A stretch of 64,000 bases of DNA. Source: Amycolatopsis pittospori. GTDB taxonomy: Bacteria > Actinomycetota > Actinomycetes > Mycobacteriales > Pseudonocardiaceae. How positions within the stretch are numbered: position 1 is the stretch's first letter; every line of letters begins with the position of its first letter. Of the stretch, positions 34,990 through 44,490 are shown one piece after another. A program made the position numbers and the translations under genes. The stretch covers positions 1-64,000 of the forward strand of contig NZ_JACBXD010000020.1 of the NCBI RefSeq assembly GCF_013870525.1. The letters are read 5' to 3'. The notes below the pieces were generated by a model, which saw nothing but the letters and a program-made list of their open reading frames with translations, did no database searches and was not told where the DNA came from.

Positions 34990-36048
34990 TCATGATAGAG
35001 CGGCGACCACCGCGGACCCGAGTTCGGCGGTGGTGGACTTACCGCCGAGATCCGGGGTCAGCACCGCCCCTTCCGCGAGAACCCTTTCCACCGCAGCGTG
35101 AACACTTTGTGCCGCAACGGTTTCTCCCAGATGGTCGAGCATCATCGCACCCGCCAGGATCTGCGCCACCGGATTCGCGATGCCCTGCCCGGCGATGTCG
35201 GGAGCACTGCCGTGCACCGCCTCGAACATCGAAGGGAATTCACCAGGAGGATTGATATTGCCCGAAGGCGCCATTCCGAGCCCGCCCGTCACGGCCGCCG
35301 CCAGGTCGCTCAGGATGTCACCGAAGAGATTCGACCCGACCACGACGTCGAGCCGGTCCGGCGCCTGGACCATCCGCGCGGCGAGCGCGTCGACGTGGCA
35401 CTGTTCGGCCTGCACGTCCGGATAGTCCGCGGCGATTTCGAAGAAGATCTCGTCCCAGAACGGCATCGAGTGGATGAGCCCATTGGACTTCGTCGCCGAG
35501 CAGACCCGTCCCGTCCGTGTCTCCGCCAGGTCGAAGGCATAACGGATGATCCGCTCGACCCCGACTCGTGTGAACACGGATTCCTGTAAGACGAACTCGT
35601 TCTTATGGCCACGATTGTGACGGCCGCCGATCTCCGAGTACTCGCCCTCGGAGTTCTCGCGGACGATCACCATCTCCAGTTCTTCGGCGCTCCGGCCGGC
35701 CAGCGCCGAGGTGGTCCCCGGCAGCAGCCGGACCGGCCGAAGGTTGACGTACTGAGAGAACGCGCGCCGCACCGGGATGAGGAGGCCCCACAGCGAGACA
35801 TGGTCCGGCACACCGGGAAAGCCGACGGCACCGAGGAAGATCCCGTCGAAACGGGACAGCTGCTCGATCCCGTCGTCCGGCATCATCGAGCCGGTCTTGG
35901 TGTACCGCTCACAGCTCCAGTCGAACTCCGTCCAGGACAAGGAGAAGCCATGCGACGCCGCCGCCCGGTCGAGGACCTTGCGGGCCTCGACCGTGACGTC
36001 GACACCGATCCCGTCACCGGGGATGGAGGCGATCCGATACGAACTCAC
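34990..36048 (-). CDS. tartrate/D-malate/isopropylmalate-type dehydrogenase
   Basis: A 352-residue member of the isocitrate/isopropylmalate dehydrogenase family, closest in style to tartrate dehydrogenase/decarboxylase (TtuC/DmlA). It has IPGDGIG at the N-terminus, [14 protein letters not shown], the Lys in [21 protein letters not shown] for the metal site, and [14 protein letters not shown] for NAD. It oxidises and decarboxylates a 2-hydroxy diacid. It starts at GTG 36048, overlapping the aldehyde dehydrogenase stop as GTGA, so the two are coupled. The substrate could be malate, tartrate or an alkylmalate. Confidence 0.88.
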   Translation of the reverse strand: MSSYRIASIPGDGIGVDVTVEARKVLDRAAASHGFSLSWTEFDWSCERYTKTGSMMPDDGIEQLSRFDGIFLGAVGFPGVPDHVSLWGLLIPVRRAFSQYVNLRPVRLLPGTTSALAGRSAEELEMVIVRENSEGEYSEIGGRHNRGHKNEFVLQESVFTRVGVERIIRYAFDLAETRTGRVCSATKSNGLIHSMPFWDEIFFEIAADYPDVQAEQCHVDALAARMVQAPDRLDVVVGSNLFGDILSDLAAAVTGGLGMAPSGNINPPGEFPSMFEAVHGSAPDIAGQGIANPVAQILAGAMMLDHLGETVAAQSVHAAVERVLAEGAVLTPDLGGKSTTAELGSAVVAALS

Positions 36049-37508
36049 AGAGCCACCGCGATGTACTTGGTCTCGAGGAACTCGTCGATGCCGACGGTGC
36101 CGCCTTCACGACCGAGGCCGGACTGCTTGATCCCGCCGAACGGTGCCGCCGGGTTCGAGACCAGTCCCTGGTTGAGGCCGATCATGCCGGCTTCCAGCCG
36201 TTCCGAAACCCGTAGCGCCCGCTTGAGATCGGAGGTGTACACATAGGACACGAGCCCGAATTCGGTGTCGTTCGCCGCCGCGATGGCCTCGTCCTCGGTG
36301 TCGAACGCGGTGATCGGGGCGACCGGCCCGAAGATCTCTTCCGACGCGAGCCTGGCTTCCTTCGGGACGTCGGTGAGCACCGTGGCCTGATAGAAGTTGC
36401 CCGGACCGTCCACGGTCGACCCTCCGGTGAGGACGCGCGCTCCTCGCTCGGTGGCGTCGGCGACCAGGCCGCTGACCTTCTCCACCGCGGCTTCGTCGAT
36501 GAGTGGGCCGACGACGACCCCCTCCTCGGTGCCTCGCCCCATCGGCAGGGCCTCCATGCGCTGGGTCAGGCGACGGGAGAACTCGTCGACGATGCCTCGC
36601 TGGACGTAGAAGCGGTTGGCGGCCGTACATGCCTCGCCGATGTTGCGCATCTTCGCGGTCATCGCGCCTTCGACGGCGGCGTCGAGGTCGGCGTCTTCGA
36701 AGACCAGGAAGGGAGCGTTGCCGCCGAGCTCCATCGAGGTACGGAGCACCTTGTCCGCGCACTGCTCCAGCAGCTTCCGTCCGACACCGGTGGAGCCCGT
36801 GAAGGAGAGCTTGCGGGCACGGCCGTCACGGATGAGGGGTTCCATCACACCGCCGGAGTCCGACGTCGTGAGCACGTTCAGCACACCTTCCGGCAGTCCC
36901 GCTTCGGCGAGGATCGCCGCGAGGGCCAGCATCGAAAGGGGAGTCTGGGCAGCGGGTTTGATGACCATCGTGCAGCCGGCCGCGACCGCGGGACCGATCT
37001 TGCGGGTGCCCATCGCCATGGGGAAGTTCCACGGCGTGATGAGCAGGCACGGCCCGACGGGCTGCTTCGTCACCAGGAACCGGCCGGTGCCGTTGGGCGC
37101 GACGGCGAAGCCGCCGTCGATCCGGACGGCTTCCTCCGCGAACCAGCGGAAGAACTCGGCCGCATAGGTGATCTCGCCTTTCGACTCGGCGAGAGGCTTG
37201 CCCATTTCGAGGGTCATCAGCAACGCCAGTTCGTCGGCGCGCTTGATGAGCAGCTCGTAGGCGCGGCGCAGGATCTCGCCGCGTTCGCGTGGGGCGACGG
37301 TCGCCCAGTCGGCCTGTGCGGCCACAGCGGCGTCCAGCGCGCTGACGCCGTCCGCCGGTGACGCGTCGGCCACCTCGCACAGGGCTTCACCCGTCGAGGG
37401 GTCGAGAACGGGGAAGGTCTTCCCGTTCGCGGCGGGCACCCACTTGCCGCCGATGAACAGTTCCTTGTCGACCGCCGCGACTACGCCGGCCTCACTGATC
37501 GAGCTCAT
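36045..37508 (-). CDS. NAD(P)-dependent succinate-semialdehyde-type dehydrogenase
   Basis: A 487-residue aldehyde dehydrogenase of the GabD group. Catalytic Cys294 (RNIGEACTAANRF) and Glu260 (SMELGGNAPF) are in place, with the cofactor segment ITPWNFPMAMGTRKIGPA and VIKPAAQTPLS, and FTGSTGVGRKL. Start ATG 37508, with GGAGG 9 bases upstream. It is divergent from the 4-aminobutyrate-type aminotransferase across a GntR-type operator, so the two probably act in sequence: amine to semialdehyde, then semialdehyde to acid. Confidence 0.9.
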   Translation of the reverse strand: MSSISEAGVVAAVDKELFIGGKWVPAANGKTFPVLDPSTGEALCEVADASPADGVSALDAAVAAQADWATVAPRERGEILRRAYELLIKRADELALLMTLEMGKPLAESKGEITYAAEFFRWFAEEAVRIDGGFAVAPNGTGRFLVTKQPVGPCLLITPWNFPMAMGTRKIGPAVAAGCTMVIKPAAQTPLSMLALAAILAEAGLPEGVLNVLTTSDSGGVMEPLIRDGRARKLSFTGSTGVGRKLLEQCADKVLRTSMELGGNAPFLVFEDADLDAAVEGAMTAKMRNIGEACTAANRFYVQRGIVDEFSRRLTQRMEALPMGRGTEEGVVVGPLIDEAAVEKVSGLVADATERGARVLTGGSTVDGPGNFYQATVLTDVPKEARLASEEIFGPVAPITAFDTEDEAIAAANDTEFGLVSYVYTSDLKRALRVSERLEAGMIGLNQGLVSNPAAPFGGIKQSGLGREGGTVGIDEFLETKYIAVAL

Positions 37509-37549
37509 CCCAACGCTCCTCCATGTTGTCCCGAACGCCATGCTATGGA

Positions 37550-37569
37550 TATTGTCAACAATCGACAAC
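37550..37569. promoter_or_regulatory. GntR operator candidate, site 3
   Basis: TATTGTCAACAATC (37550-37563) differs from site 1 at one base; an overlapping TTGTC-N7-GACAA (37552-37568) adds a second half-site pair. It lies between the divergent aldehyde dehydrogenase and aminotransferase genes. Confidence 0.6.
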
Positions 37570-37596
37570 AGCTCAGCCGACCTAGGAGCGCAGCCC

Positions 37597-38847
37597 ATGG
37601 CCCAGCTATCACCGCTGCTCAAGCAGGCAACGCCGGTCGTGGTCGACCACGGTGAAGGGGTTTACCTCTACGACACCGATGGCAAACGTCACCTGGATTT
37701 CACCGCCGGGATCGGCGTGACCAGCACCGGGCACTGTCACCCGCACGTGGTGAGCGCCGCGCGGGAGCAGATCGGCAAGCTCATCCACGGGCAGTACACG
37801 ACGGTCATGCACAAGCCGATGCTGGAGCTGACCGAGAAGCTGGGCGGCGTCCTGCCGGAAGGTCTGGATTCCCTCTTCTACTCGAACTCGGGCAGCGAGG
37901 CCGTCGAGGCGGCGCTCCGGCTGTCCCGTCAGGCGACCAAGCGGCCCAACGTGATCGTCTTCCAGGGCGGGTTCCACGGCCGGACCGTCGCGGCGGCGAC
38001 CATGACGACTTCGGGCACCCGGTTCAGTGCCGGGATCTCGCCGCTCATGTCCGGCGTGCACGTCGCGCCGTTCCCATACGCCTTCCACTACGGCTGGGAC
38101 CAGGAGACCGCGACGAAGTTCGCCCTGCGGGAGCTCGACTACCTGTTCGCGACGGTCTGCGCGCCGAACGAGACGGCCGCGTTCTTCATCGAACCGGTGC
38201 TCGGTGAGGGCGGGTACGTCCCGGCGAACCCGGAGTTCCTCGCCGGACTTCGGGAACGCGCGGACAAGCACGGGATCCTGCTGGTGATGGACGAGATCCA
38301 GACCGGCTTCGGCCGGACGGGCAAGTTCTGGGGGCACGACCACTTCGGGGTGCGCCCGGACATCGTGCTCATCGCGAAGGGCCTCGCCAGCGGGTTCCCG
38401 ATCTCGGGCATCGCCGCGTCGGAGGAACTGATGGCGAAGGCGCTCCCCGGTTCCCAGGGCGGGACCTACGGCGGCAACGCGGTGGCCTGTGCGGCGGCCG
38501 TCGCCACGCTGGAGGTGATCCAGCAGGAGGGCCTGGTCGAGAACGCCGCCGAACGCGGACGCCAGTTGCTCGAAGGCGTGCGGGTGATCGCGGACAAGTC
38601 GCCGTCGATCGGCGACGTCCGCGGGCTGGGGCTGCTGGTCGGCTCCGAGTTCACCACCCCGGACGGCGAGCCGGACACGGCGAAGGCCCAGGCGGCGCAG
38701 AAGGCCGCGTCCGCCAACGGGTTGCTGCTGCTGACCTGCGGGGCGTACATGAACGTGGTCCGGATGGTTCCGCCGCTGATCGTCAACACCGAACAGGTCG
38801 ACGAAGCGCTCCGGATCTGGGGTGACATCGTGGCGGAGGTCGAGTGA
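37597..38847 (+). CDS. 4-aminobutyrate-type class III aminotransferase
   Basis: A 416-residue PLP aminotransferase. Lys261 (LIAKGLASGFPISG) binds PLP, Asp232-Glu233 (VMDEIQTGFGRTG) is the canonical pair, and NSGSEAVEAALRLSRQAT binds phosphate. The set is that of GabT-like enzymes acting on omega-amino acids. Start ATG 37597 follows AGGAG. Its divergent partner is a succinate-semialdehyde-type dehydrogenase, and the DUF3830 gene overlaps its stop. The amino donor could be 4-aminobutyrate or a related omega-amino acid. Confidence 0.9.
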   Translation: MAQLSPLLKQATPVVVDHGEGVYLYDTDGKRHLDFTAGIGVTSTGHCHPHVVSAAREQIGKLIHGQYTTVMHKPMLELTEKLGGVLPEGLDSLFYSNSGSEAVEAALRLSRQATKRPNVIVFQGGFHGRTVAAATMTTSGTRFSAGISPLMSGVHVAPFPYAFHYGWDQETATKFALRELDYLFATVCAPNETAAFFIEPVLGEGGYVPANPEFLAGLRERADKHGILLVMDEIQTGFGRTGKFWGHDHFGVRPDIVLIAKGLASGFPISGIAASEELMAKALPGSQGGTYGGNAVACAAAVATLEVIQQEGLVENAAERGRQLLEGVRVIADKSPSIGDVRGLGLLVGSEFTTPDGEPDTAKAQAAQKAASANGLLLLTCGAYMNVVRMVPPLIVNTEQVDEALRIWGDIVAEVE

Positions 38848-39344
38848 TGGCCCGCTACATCACGATCACCCTCGACAAACGCGGGGTGTCCTGCCGGGCC
38901 AGGCTGCTCGACGCCGAAGCCCCGCGGACCTGCCGCGCGGTGTGGGACGCGTTGCCGCAGAGCGGTTCCGCCTATCACGCGAAGTACGCCCGCAACGAGG
39001 TCTACACCCTCGTGCCGCCCTTCGCCGAACCGAAGCCGGGCCGCGAAAACCCCACGGTGACCCCGATTCCGGGTGATGTCGTGTACTTCGGCTTCGAGGC
39101 GTGGGAGATCGGCAACCCGGCGTACGGCTACGACGACGACAGTGAGGCGCACAGCGATCAGGGCGCGACCGATCTCGCGATCTTCTACGGCCGCAACAAC
39201 CTGCTGATCAACGGCGACGCGGGCTGGGTGCCCGGCAACGTGTTCGCGACGATCGAAGAGGGACTGGCCGAAATGGCGGAAGCCGCGCAGGACCTCTGGC
39301 TGCGAGGGGTCGAGGGCGAGACGCTTTCGTTCGCACGCGCGTGA
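38847..39344 (+). CDS. DUF3830 family, cyclophilin-like fold
   Basis: A 165-residue protein of the DUF3830 family, predicted to have a cyclophilin-like beta barrel and often found beside amidase, amidohydrolase and racemase genes of nitrogen-compound catabolism. Visible landmarks are RAVWDALPQSGSAYHAKYARNE, PGDVVYFGFEAWEIG and DLAIFYGRNN. I start at ATG 38847, which shares one base with the upstream TGA and has GGAGG 7 bases before it; GTG 38844 is possible. Whether it is an enzyme or a binding protein is unknown. Confidence 0.82.
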   Translation: MARYITITLDKRGVSCRARLLDAEAPRTCRAVWDALPQSGSAYHAKYARNEVYTLVPPFAEPKPGRENPTVTPIPGDVVYFGFEAWEIGNPAYGYDDDSEAHSDQGATDLAIFYGRNNLLINGDAGWVPGNVFATIEEGLAEMAEAAQDLWLRGVEGETLSFARA

Positions 39345-39350
39345 AAAGCC

Positions 39351-39387
39351 CGTGGGCTGTGAGGGTTCCCCACCCTCACAGCCCACG
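39351..39387. terminator. convergent terminator palindrome
   Basis: Perfect 15-bp arms CGTGGGCTGTGAGGG (39351-39365) and complement (39373-39387), 7-base loop, 6 bases after the DUF3830 stop. It ends both this gene and the convergent secreted-protein gene. Confidence 0.75.
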
Positions 39388-39408
39388 AGCCCGGCACCCC
39401 TCCGTGGC

Positions 39409-40395
39409 TTACTGCCGCTCGGCGGCCAGACGGTATTCGACGCCGCCGACCTCTTCGCCGCGCTGATCGACCTGGGTCACGTTGACGGTGTACTGCCCGC
39501 CGGCCGCCTCGGCACCGGCGGTGAAGCTCAGCTGGGCGGGCACCTGCTCGCCCGCCTTGAACGTCAGCCCGCTGATCCGGGCCCGCTGCGGATCCACGAT
39601 GGCCAGTTCGGTCTCACCGACCCGTTCGATGCCCTCACCCTTCGCGCCGCCTGCCCGCCAGCGTGCGGCGAGGTCGGCACCGAGGTCGATGGTGATCCGG
39701 CCCGGGCCGGTGAACGGCTTGCCCGGCTGGGTGAAGACGATGTCGCCGATCGTCGTGGGGTCGGGGCCGTGCCAGCCGAACACGATCGGCCGGATCACCG
39801 GGACCTTGATCTTGAACGGGACCGCGTTCACGTTGTGCCAGGCGATGTTGTTGTTGTTCCGCGTGTTGGCGGAGGTGCTGACGCCTTCCGTCGGCAGGTC
39901 GGTCGGCGAGAGCCACCGGGCCAGCAGGCAGAAGTGCGAGCCGATCGGGACCTTCCACGGGATGACGACCCGTTTGGTGCCGTAGGGGACGCTCACGTTG
40001 GTGGCCGAACCGATGTAGTTCCATTGGCTCGTCCACTGCGCCACAGTGCCCTGCTTCGTGTAGTAGACCTGCAGCGTTCCCTTCTCGAGTCCGTCCCCGT
40101 ACGGGCCCGGGTTGTTCAGGGTGACGTGGATGTAGGCGTTGCCGCCCTGGACGATCGGATCGTCGGTGGCGCACAGGATCGTCGCCGAGAAGCACACGCG
40201 GATGTCGGGACTGGAGTAGAGCGAGCCGGACGAAGGCTCGAACCCGACGTCGGACGTGTTGTCCCGGATGAAGACGTCGCTGCGTCCCTCCGGCGCGGCC
40301 TGAACCGCCGGTGCGACACCCGCGAACAAGGTCGCGACGGCCAGCGCCGCCGCCGCGATCAAGGTTCTCCGGCGCCGCGGATTTCTGGTGATCAT
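39409..40395 (-). CDS. secreted protein of unknown function
   Basis: A 328-residue exported protein. A twin-Arg-rich signal sequence (MITRNPRRRRTLIAAAALAVATLFAGVAPAVQAAP split: basic n-region 1-10, hydrophobic 11-26) is probably cleaved after VQA. The rest is beta-rich with a polar NTRNNNNIAWHN loop and a C-terminal Ig-like stretch (QVPAQLSFTAGAEAAGGQYTVNV in part), rather like sporadic actinobacterial exported proteins. There is no catalytic motif. Start ATG 40395 after AAGGAGG. It is divergent from the AfsR-like regulator. Confidence 0.75.
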   Translation of the reverse strand: MITRNPRRRRTLIAAAALAVATLFAGVAPAVQAAPEGRSDVFIRDNTSDVGFEPSSGSLYSSPDIRVCFSATILCATDDPIVQGGNAYIHVTLNNPGPYGDGLEKGTLQVYYTKQGTVAQWTSQWNYIGSATNVSVPYGTKRVVIPWKVPIGSHFCLLARWLSPTDLPTEGVSTSANTRNNNNIAWHNVNAVPFKIKVPVIRPIVFGWHGPDPTTIGDIVFTQPGKPFTGPGRITIDLGADLAARWRAGGAKGEGIERVGETELAIVDPQRARISGLTFKAGEQVPAQLSFTAGAEAAGGQYTVNVTQVDQRGEEVGGVEYRLAAERQ

Positions 40396-40545
40396 GTACC
40401 CCTCCTTGGGCGGAACAATCGACCTACCGACCGTCGATCACTCCGGTTGTGGCGCGGTTGTCGGGATCGTGTGCCCCTGATCGGCCGATTTCGGAGGGTC
40501 TTCGCCCGGATACGCTCACCGAGGTCACGAGCCGGAGGGAGCAGG

Positions 40546-43533
40546 GTGCCCGGGCCAGGGGAACTACGGGTGCTGGGCCCGGTCGAAGCGATCGGCCCCA
40601 CCGGGCGGGCGGAGTTCCACGGCGCCCGCCAGCGAGCCGTGCTCGGCGTTCTCGCCCTGCACGCGGGCACGGTCGTGCCGATCCCCCGGCTGGTCGACGT
40701 GCTCTGGGGTGAGGATCCGCCTCGTACGGCGGTGAAAACCCTGCACAGCCACGTCGCGAGGATCCGGCAGGCGCTCGAGGATTGCGGCTTCCCTCCGGTG
40801 TTGCTGACCCGCAAACCCGGCTACGTCCTCACGGTCGCACCGTCCTCTGTCGACGCGCTCCGCTTCGAAGAGGAGCTACGTGCCGCTCAGCGGGACACTC
40901 CGGGGCAAGCGGTGACGGCCTTGCGTGAGGCGTTGCGGCTCTGGCGCGGCGAAGCGTTCGCGGACGCCGAACTGGACGGTTGGGGGCGCCGAGAGGTCGA
41001 ACGTCTCCAGGAACTGCGACTGTCGGCTTGGGAAGAACTCTGGGACGCCGAGCTACGGCTCGGTGATCACGACCAGGTCGTCCGGGAACTGCCTCGGCTG
41101 CGAGCCGAGCATCCCTACCGTGAACGGCTCGCCGCATTGCACATGCTCGCGCTGCATCGCTGCGGAAGGCACGCCGAAGCACTCGAAACCTTCCAGTCCG
41201 TGCGGCGGGGTCTGGCCGACGAGTTCGGTGTCGACCCCGGTCCGGAACTGGTCGCGTTGCATACGTCGATCCTGCGTCGCGCGCCCGAACTGGACGCGCC
41301 GACGACGGGCACGGCACCCGCGCAACTTCCCGCCCGCGTCGGGCATTTCACCGGACGGCAGCAGGAACTCGCGTCCCTGGACCGGCTTCTCGACGAACCG
41401 GAGCGGCCGGTCGTCGTGATCTCCGGCGCGGCGGGCATGGGGAAATCCGCGCTGGCCGTGCAGTGGGCACATCGCATCGCCGACCACTTTCCCGACGGCC
41501 AGCTGTTCCTCGACCTCGCCGGGCACGACCCGCATGAGGCACTGTCGCCGGGTGACGCGCTCGCCCACCTGCTGCGCGGTCTGGGGTTGCCCGACGATCG
41601 GCTGCCCGACGCGACGGCCGAACGTGCCGCGCTCTTCCGGTCGCTCCTGCACGGCAAACGGTGTGTGGTCGTCGCGGACAACGCCGGCGGCGTCGACCAG
41701 ATCCTGCCGCTCGTCCCCGGCACGGCGAAGACGATGCTGATCGTGACCAGCAGGCAGACCCTGGCCGCGCTCGGCAGCAGGCACGCCGTCCACGTGCTCG
41801 CGCTCGACGCGCTGGCCGATCCGGAGTCGATGACCCTGCTCACCCGCGTACTGGGCACCGAACGGGTCGCCCGCGAACCCGCGCAGGCCGCGCGACTGGC
41901 CAGGCTGTGCGACGGGATGCCGCTGGCACTGCGGATCGCCGCCGCGCGCCTGACCGGGGAGCCGGGACGGCCGATCGCGGAGCTCACCCGCGAGCTGACC
42001 GGCGCCGGACGGTTGGAAACCCTTGCCGTACAAGGTGATTCACGAACCGTCCGGACCGTGCTCGCGAGCGCCTACCTCCCGTTGGACCCCGCGTCCGCAC
42101 AGCTGTTCCGACTGTCCGGGCTGACCCCGGGAGCGTCGTTCAGCTCGGCTCTCGGCGCCGCGTTGTGCGGGGTGCCGCCGGAAGCGGGCCGCGCCGCCGT
42201 CGCCGCGCTGTCCGCCGCGCATCTGATCACCCCGGCCGGCGCGGATCGCCATCGCTTCCACGACCTGATCCGTGAATTCGCCGTCGCGTGTGCTCGTGCG
42301 GACGAAACGACGGCGAGCCGCGCAGAGGCGGCGGACCGGCTCGTCGACTGGTACCTGTACGTGGCCGCCGAGGCGAACCGGATCATCGACCCGAACCGCG
42401 ATCTGGTCACCCCGGCGTTGCGCCACCCCGCGCCCGAACGGCCGTTCCCGGCGGAAAGGCGTGCGGCACTGGCGTTCCTGAGCGCCGAACGCGCGAATCT
42501 GCTGCCCGTGGTGCGGTTCGCTCGCGAGCACGGGCGCAACACCGCCGCCTGGCAGCTCACCTATCTGCTCACCAGTTTCTACGACACCATGGGCGGCTGG
42601 AACGAGCGGATCGGGTTGTGCCGCGAGGGCGCAGCGGCCGCCGCCGAACTCGCCGACCCCTTGGCGGAGGCGGAAATGCTGCGTGCGCTGGGCGCCGCGT
42701 ACTTCATGACCCGCAGGCTTACGGACGCCCTCGAAACCAATGCCCGCGCGCTGAAGGCCGCTCGCGCGGCGGGTGATCTCGAAGGCGAGGGCCATATCTA
42801 CAACAACACCGCGAACGCCTACGCCGCCCTGCGCCGGTTCGACGAGGCGATCACCGCGTACCGGCTGGCGGTGGAACGGTGTACCTCGGCGGGCAACCGG
42901 CTCGGCCGGGCGCTGTCGCAGCGGAACCTCGGTCATGCCTACGTCCGCCGCGGTCAGGCGATGGACGGACTCGGCCCGCTGACCGCGGCACTGGCGACGT
43001 TCCGCGAGCTCGGCAACGCCCGGCTGGAGGCCGCCACCTTGGACACCCTCGGCGAGGCCTACGAGGAACTCGGCGATCACGACGTCGCGCTGGAGCATCT
43101 AGGCAAGGCGCTGGCCGCGTCACGGGCGATCGGCGATCGGTGGCAGGAATGGGAATCCCTGCTGCACGCCGGCCAGGTCCATCTTTCCCGGCGCGATTTC
43201 CCGGCCGCGCGCACCGATTTCGACCAGGCGTTGCTGATCAGCCGGGACGTGGGGAACCGGCACAGCGAAGCCGCCGCGCTCGATCGGCTCGGCCGCGCCT
43301 GCCTGGGACTCGGCGACCTGGCCGCGGCGCGGGAGAACCTCGAACGCGGTCTCGCGGTCCGGGCCGGGGTCCCGGATCCCTACGAGGAGGCTCACCTGCG
43401 CCGCGACCTCGGCGACCTCGAGGCGCGCTGTGGTGACACGGCCGCCGCGGCCGCCCACTGGGCCAGAGCCGTGGAGCTCTACCGGCGGGCGAACGCGACG
43501 GCCGACGCCGATCTGGTCACCGGCCGGGGCTGA
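40546..43533 (+). CDS. AfsR/SARP family regulator with NB-ARC and TPR domains
   Basis: A 995-residue multi-domain activator. Order: OmpR-type winged HTH (about residues 5-95, LRVLGPVEAIGPTGRAEF), bacterial transcriptional activation domain (about 100-245), NB-ARC ATPase with P-loop GAAGMGKSAL near residue 295 and the arginine-rich hinge beyond 440, then a long TPR array (about 640-980). This is the AfsR/DnrI-like layout, often linked to secondary metabolism, but no biosynthetic cluster is in the window. It starts at GTG 40546 after GGAGG, 7-base spacer. Its end overlaps the convergent Calx-beta gene by 17 bases. Confidence 0.9.
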   Translation: MPGPGELRVLGPVEAIGPTGRAEFHGARQRAVLGVLALHAGTVVPIPRLVDVLWGEDPPRTAVKTLHSHVARIRQALEDCGFPPVLLTRKPGYVLTVAPSSVDALRFEEELRAAQRDTPGQAVTALREALRLWRGEAFADAELDGWGRREVERLQELRLSAWEELWDAELRLGDHDQVVRELPRLRAEHPYRERLAALHMLALHRCGRHAEALETFQSVRRGLADEFGVDPGPELVALHTSILRRAPELDAPTTGTAPAQLPARVGHFTGRQQELASLDRLLDEPERPVVVISGAAGMGKSALAVQWAHRIADHFPDGQLFLDLAGHDPHEALSPGDALAHLLRGLGLPDDRLPDATAERAALFRSLLHGKRCVVVADNAGGVDQILPLVPGTAKTMLIVTSRQTLAALGSRHAVHVLALDALADPESMTLLTRVLGTERVAREPAQAARLARLCDGMPLALRIAAARLTGEPGRPIAELTRELTGAGRLETLAVQGDSRTVRTVLASAYLPLDPASAQLFRLSGLTPGASFSSALGAALCGVPPEAGRAAVAALSAAHLITPAGADRHRFHDLIREFAVACARADETTASRAEAADRLVDWYLYVAAEANRIIDPNRDLVTPALRHPAPERPFPAERRAALAFLSAERANLLPVVRFAREHGRNTAAWQLTYLLTSFYDTMGGWNERIGLCREGAAAAAELADPLAEAEMLRALGAAYFMTRRLTDALETNARALKAARAAGDLEGEGHIYNNTANAYAALRRFDEAITAYRLAVERCTSAGNRLGRALSQRNLGHAYVRRGQAMDGLGPLTAALATFRELGNARLEAATLDTLGEAYEELGDHDVALEHLGKALAASRAIGDRWQEWESLLHAGQVHLSRRDFPAARTDFDQALLISRDVGNRHSEAAALDRLGRACLGLGDLAAARENLERGLAVRAGVPDPYEEAHLRRDLGDLEARCGDTAAAAAHWARAVELYRRANATADADLVTGRG

Positions 43534-44317
43534 TCACCACATTCGAGGTCGCGTGGACGAGTCGCCCCTGCGACGGCTGGAAGAACTCGATCCGCGCCTT
43601 CCCCGCCTCACCGGAGAGCGGCGTGAATTCGGCGTATCCCCGCGTCTCACCGCGCGGGATGGTGACGACCCCGTCCTTCACGGGCACGTGGCCGGAGCCT
43701 TCGGTGCGGTAGCGGATGGTGAGCGGTCCCGTCCAAGGCCGGGAGAGGACGACCGGCACCTTGCAGGACGTGCCCTGCGCGTAGCCGAGCGGCATCGACC
43801 AGCAGATCTCGCCCTCCTGAGTGGTGATCGCCGGTGAGGTCTTGACCGCGTCGTCGTCGGCCACCCAGGCGACGCCGACACTGTGACCGATCCGGACGCC
43901 CTTCTCGCCGTACAGCTGGAGGGAGAACATCTCGTCGTTCTCGACGAGGGAATCGGCGCGGACCTTGACCGGGACGGTCTGCGTGTCCGACCTGCCTGCC
44001 CAGGTCAGCGTGCCGGTGGCCGGCGCGTAATCGGGGCCTTCCTTGGCCACGAACGCCGGATCGACGGGCGAACCGTTCCCGTCGATCGTCCGGTACTCGA
44101 CCGAGCCCTGGGGCGCGCAACCGCCGTCGGCCAGGGAGACGGTGAAGAGAAACGTGGTGTAACCGGCGCTCGTTCCCTCGGCCTGGCTGACGCCGCTGAC
44201 GTTCACGACGGGCGCCGTGCAGCCCGCTTCCCTGCCTTCGGCCGCCGGTACCGCGAGCCCTGCTGCCACCGCGAGCGCCGCCACCAGCGTCGCGATCCGT
44301 CTCATCCTTGATCCCAT
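43517..44317 (-). CDS. secreted Calx-beta-like domain protein
   Basis: A 266-residue exported protein. After a signal peptide (MRRIATLVAALAVAAG, cleavage near VPAAEG) comes a Calx-beta-type domain: VSGVSQAEGTSAGYTTFLFTV, DYAPATGTLTWAGRSDTQTV and VENDEMFSLQLYGEKG are the classical strands, with acidic residues that could bind calcium. A second beta-sandwich of similar type follows. The start could be ATG 44317 or 44305; I keep the former, with AAGGGG upstream. The role is probably adhesive or structural at the cell surface, inferred only from the fold. Confidence 0.75.
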   Translation of the reverse strand: MGSRMRRIATLVAALAVAAGLAVPAAEGREAGCTAPVVNVSGVSQAEGTSAGYTTFLFTVSLADGGCAPQGSVEYRTIDGNGSPVDPAFVAKEGPDYAPATGTLTWAGRSDTQTVPVKVRADSLVENDEMFSLQLYGEKGVRIGHSVGVAWVADDDAVKTSPAITTQEGEICWSMPLGYAQGTSCKVPVVLSRPWTGPLTIRYRTEGSGHVPVKDGVVTIPRGETRGYAEFTPLSGEAGKARIEFFQPSQGRLVHATSNVVISPGR

Positions 44318-44490
44318 CGAGCGTCCACCCCTTCCGGCGGGCCGTCGGAGGACCCGCTGCGACATGGGTAACCGAGTGAGGTTGTCGCGAGGTTGTGACC
44401 AGCGAACATGAAAATGATTCATGGCCACGGCCGCCCACTACGTACTACGCTTCGGTAACCAGGCAAAGACGCGTGAGGAAGGGCTTGTCG

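Noticed and set aside
34966..34996. TTGACA ... CATGAT as a plus-strand promoter
   Set aside because: The 19-base spacer is poor and it would transcribe only antisense into the malate-type dehydrogenase end; no gene follows.
39352..40545. N-terminal extension of the AfsR-like frame by about 400 codons
   Set aside because: It overlaps the whole secreted-protein gene on the other strand; the GTG at 40546 has GGAGG and begins the winged HTH at the usual place.
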